Positions 61,513 to 64,000 of a stretch of 64,000 nt of DNA are shown piece after piece. Origin of the DNA: Pseudonocardia sp. EC080619-01 (GTDB lineage: Bacteria > Actinomycetota > Actinomycetes > Mycobacteriales > Pseudonocardiaceae); contig NZ_CP012184.1 of assembly GCF_001420995.1 (NCBI RefSeq), positions 2,092,501 through 2,156,500 on the forward strand, in the 5' to 3' direction. A model generated the notes under the pieces. The model was not told where the DNA came from and did not search any database. It saw only the letters and a list, made by a program, of their open reading frames with translations. The stretch's first letter is position 1; every line of letters begins with the position of its first letter. The translations under genes were made by a program, and so were the position numbers.

Positions 61513-62217
61513 ATGATCGAACTCCGATCCGTGACGAAGACCTATCGAGCGGGTGCCGGCGACGTGCACGCACTCGCCGGCGTGGACCTGACGATCGACG
61601 AGGGCGAGCTCGTCGCGATCATGGGGCCGTCCGGGTCGGGCAAGTCGACGATGATGAACATCCTGGGGTGCCTGGACGTCCCCACCGACGGTCACTACCG
61701 CCTCGACGGCGAGGACGTCGTCGGGCTGCGGGAGAACCGGCTGGCCGACCTCCGCAACCGGCGGATCGGGTTCGTCTTCCAGTCCTTCAACCTCATCCCC
61801 CGGACCAGCGCGGCGCGCAACGTCGAGCTGCCCCTGGTCTACGCGGGCGCCGGGCGCCGGGCGCGCCGGGACCGGGCGCTCGCCGCGCTGTCCCGGGTCG
61901 GCCTCGGCGACCGCGGCGACAGCATGCCGAACGAGCTCTCCGGCGGGCAGCAGCAGCGGGTCGCGATCGCCCGCGCGCTGGTCACCGAGCCGTCGATGAT
62001 CCTGGCCGACGAGCCGACCGGCAATCTCGACACCCGCTCCACCGTCGAGGTCATGGAGCTGCTGGTGGAGCTCAACGAGGCGGGCCGGACCGTCGTCCTG
62101 ATCACGCACGAGGACGAGGTCGCCGAGTTCGCGCGACGGGTCGTACGGCTGCGCGACGGCCGGATCACCAGCGACGTCCGGCAGGAGCCGACCCGCACGA
62201 CGGCCGGTCCGGCATGA
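61513..62217 (+). CDS. MacB-type ABC transporter ATP-binding protein
   Basis: 234 residues from the ATG at 61513 with GGGGGGA upstream. Walker [10 protein letters not shown], signature [15 protein letters not shown], Walker [13 protein letters not shown] and the His-loop [10 protein letters not shown] are intact. It overlaps the permease start by four bases (ATGA). Together with the permease and a lipoprotein adaptor it forms a MacAB-like exporter. The upstream 130 bp include GTTAC-N10-GTAAC arms at about 61453-61472, a possible operator. Confidence 0.94.
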   Translation: MIELRSVTKTYRAGAGDVHALAGVDLTIDEGELVAIMGPSGSGKSTMMNILGCLDVPTDGHYRLDGEDVVGLRENRLADLRNRRIGFVFQSFNLIPRTSAARNVELPLVYAGAGRRARRDRALAALSRVGLGDRGDSMPNELSGGQQQRVAIARALVTEPSMILADEPTGNLDTRSTVEVMELLVELNEAGRTVVLITHEDEVAEFARRVVRLRDGRITSDVRQEPTRTTAGPA

Positions 62218-63422
62218 ACGTCGTCGAGGCGGCCCGCCTGGCACTGCGCGGGCTGCGTGCCAACAAGCTGCGCTCCGCCCTGACCACGCTCGGCATCATC
62301 ATCGGGGTCTCCGCGGTCATCGTGCTGGTCGCGCTCGGCAACGGGATCCAGCGCGGTTTCAGCGACTCGTTCGGGTCGCTGGCCACCCAGATCACGGTGA
62401 ACACCGACCAGGACGGCGGGGGCACGCCGCGCGCCCTCACCGACGCCGACGTCGCCGCGCTCGACGACCGCACCGACGCCCCGGACGTCGCCTCGGCGAC
62501 ACCGGTCGCGGGCGGCCCGGTCGTCGTGCAGCGCGACGGCAGCGAGCGGTTCCGCGGCACGGCCACCGGCACCACCGCGGACTACCTCGACGTCACCGGC
62601 CGTGACCTCGTCGTCGGCCGGATGTTCGACGACGCCGAGGTCCGGTCCAAGGCCAAGGTCGCAGTGCTCGCGCCCGGGCCGGTGCAGGAGCTGTTCGGCG
62701 GGGACGCCGGGGCCGCGCTGGGCTCGGAGCTGCGGATCGGCCGGAGCTCGTTCCGGGTGATCGGCGTCGTGGAGGCCACCGGGGACGACCAGACGGTGAT
62801 CATGCCGCTGGACACCGCCCGCGGGTTCGTCCTCGGCGGCGGCGAGGACATCGGCACCGTGCTGGTGCAGGCGACCTCGTCGGCCACCGTCCCGGCGGCG
62901 CTGGACCAGGTCACGGCGTTGCTCGACGACCGGCGCGACGTCCGCGACCCCACGGACCGCGACTACTCCGCCACGGCGCAGCAGAACCTTCTCGACCAGG
63001 TCAACCAGACGCTCGGCTTCCTCACGCTGTTCACCGTGGCCGTCGCCGCGATCTCGCTGATCGTCGGCGGGGTCGGCGTCGCGAACATCATGCTGGTCAC
63101 GGTCACCGAACGGACCCGCGAGATCGGGATCCGCAAGGCCATCGGCGCGCCCCGGCGGGCCGTGCTGCAGCAGTTCCTGCTGGAGTCGACGATCCTCGCC
63201 GGGCTGGGCGGGCTCGCCGGCATCCTGCTCGGCGTCGGTCTGTCCACACTGGCCGCCGCCACCCTGCCGCAGGTGGTCCCCGACTTCCCGCCGCCCGTGG
63301 TGGATCCCGCCTCGGTCGTCGTCTCCTTCGTGATCAGCCTCCTCATCGGCCTCGTCGCCGGCGGGTACCCGGCCAACCGCGCCGCGCGGCTGCGCCCGAT
63401 CGAGGCGCTCCGGTTCCAGTGA
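62214..63422 (+). CDS. MacB-type ABC transporter permease
   Basis: 402 residues. One N-terminal helix ([20 protein letters not shown]) precedes the MacB periplasmic core domain. Three C-terminal FtsX helices follow ([56 protein letters not shown]) with the conserved [14 protein letters not shown] loop between them. MacB-like mechanotransmission exporters expel lipids, peptides or antibiotics. The adaptor gene follows after 35 nt. Confidence 0.93.
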   Translation: MNVVEAARLALRGLRANKLRSALTTLGIIIGVSAVIVLVALGNGIQRGFSDSFGSLATQITVNTDQDGGGTPRALTDADVAALDDRTDAPDVASATPVAGGPVVVQRDGSERFRGTATGTTADYLDVTGRDLVVGRMFDDAEVRSKAKVAVLAPGPVQELFGGDAGAALGSELRIGRSSFRVIGVVEATGDDQTVIMPLDTARGFVLGGGEDIGTVLVQATSSATVPAALDQVTALLDDRRDVRDPTDRDYSATAQQNLLDQVNQTLGFLTLFTVAVAAISLIVGGVGVANIMLVTVTERTREIGIRKAIGAPRRAVLQQFLLESTILAGLGGLAGILLGVGLSTLAAATLPQVVPDFPPPVVDPASVVVSFVISLLIGLVAGGYPANRAARLRPIEALRFQ

Positions 63423-63457
63423 CACCTCCACCCACGACCGACGACAGGGGGCCCCGC

Positions 63458-64000
63458 ATGCCGGTTCCGGCATCCCGGCAGACGACTCGACGACGACCCG
63501 GCCGGCGCTGGGCGGCACTGCTGCCGCTGCTCGCCGTCGCGTCGTGCACCGCGGGCCAGACACCGCCACCGGTCGTCGACGTCGACCGCGGCGAGGTCGT
63601 GTCGAGCGTCGCGGCGACCGGCTCACTGGTGTCGATCACCGAGCAGAACCTCGGGTTCGCCGAGGGCGGCCGGCTGTCCGAGGTCCTGGTCGAGGTGGGC
63701 CAGCGGGTCGAGCCCGGCCAGATCCTCGCCCGGCTCGACGACTTCGCCCTCTCCCAGGCCCTGGAGCAGAGCCGGGCCCAGCTCGCCCAGCAGCAGGCGG
63801 CGCTCGACAAGATCCGCAACAGCAACTCGGTGGAGGCCGCGGCCGCGAACCTCGACCAGGCACGGGCCGTCCTCGACGCGACCCGGGGTCAGGTGGACGC
63901 GACGAACCGGGCGGGCGAGGTCGCCGTCGAACGGGCGCGGGTCCAGCTGGACTTCGACCGGAAGAGCCTCGAGCGCGCGGAGGAGCAGCTCCGGGAGGCC
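63458..64000 (+). CDS. MacA/HlyD-like adaptor lipoprotein (3' end outside the window)
   Basis: 181 residues are visible from the ATG at 63458. A basic N-terminus and lipobox LAVASC predict lipidation of the Cys. The lipoyl/barrel half-motif ([46 protein letters not shown]) follows, then a long coiled coil rich in Gln, Arg, Glu and Ala that is cut by the edge. It should link the permease to the cell envelope. It is the third gene of the exporter operon. Confidence 0.88.
   Translation, partial: MPVPASRQTTRRRPGRRWAALLPLLAVASCTAGQTPPPVVDVDRGEVVSSVAATGSLVSITEQNLGFAEGGRLSEVLVEVGQRVEPGQILARLDDFALSQALEQSRAQLAQQQAALDKIRNSNSVEAAAANLDQARAVLDATRGQVDATNRAGEVAVERARVQLDFDRKSLERAEEQLREA

Overview
This 64 kb window is chromosomal DNA of a very GC-rich actinobacterium. 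Gene content and order point to the Pseudonocardiales, most likely Pseudonocardia or a close relative. This is inferred from protein motifs, the use of GTG/TTG starts, 4-nt stop/start overlaps, a mycothiol-type nitroreductase homologue, Rpf, an MprAB-PepD-like system and a Glp/GlpR-like division pair. No rRNA, prophage, transposase or CRISPR array was seen. Two tRNA genes are present: Gln(UUG) and Ala(CGC).

Layout. 0-3 kb: a catabolic cluster (DSD1-type PLP amino-acid deaminase, divergent PfkB sugar kinase, IclR regulator, RidA) with an AT-rich operator between the divergent genes, then a DUF2277 gene. 3.2-7.2 kb: a minus-strand nucleotide-sugar operon (zinc-finger C-methyltransferase, RfbF-like nucleotidyltransferase, PIG-L deacetylase, SDR epimerase), then tRNA-Gln. 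7.8-11.4 kb: GAF-ANTAR protein, a 164-residue unknown overlapping a LuxR-type regulator, OsmC peroxidase, L,D-transpeptidase. 11.7-15.8 kb: glmU-prs-rplY-pth. 15.8-22.9 kb: acyl-AMP ligase, M20 peptidase, LLM oxidoreductase, ABC-F protein and ispE. 22.9-23.5 kb: a repeat island with a 5-bp microsatellite, a duplicated hairpin cassette and an 8-bp tandem array. 23.5-29.9 kb: MFS exporter, ksgA, rpfB-like gene, tatD, metG. 30-35.6 kb: TetR, GH15, zwf and a two-gene cation:proton antiporter. 35.6-42.3 kb: second hairpin-repeat region, rsmI and protein mannosyltransferase divergent from a shared -10 region, FAD oxidoreductase, copC-copD, DUF5701 and tRNA-Ala. 42.3-54.1 kb: GlpR, GNAT, Glp (MoeA-like), galU, 5-FTHF cyclo-ligase, Ruc (FmdB family) under a CIRCE element, SAF protein, MT0933-like protein, moaB, pepD, mprB, mprA. 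54.2-64 kb: accessory metabolism and transport, ending in a MacAB-like export operon cut by the window edge.

From about 11.7 to 54 kb the order follows the Mycobacterium tuberculosis Rv1018c-Rv0981 backbone as I remember it (glmU, prsA, rplY, pth, pks16, ispE, ksgA, rpfB, tatD, metS, rsmI, pmt, GlpR, rimJ, moeA1, galU, Rv0992c, Rv0991c, moaB2, pepD, mprB, mprA). Departures from that backbone are the accessory parts: the repeat island plus MFS gene splitting ksgA from ispE, the zwf/antiporter block, copCD, and the absence of mscL. Many genes carry a TANNNT hexamer 6-8 nt before the start codon, which indicates widespread leaderless transcription.
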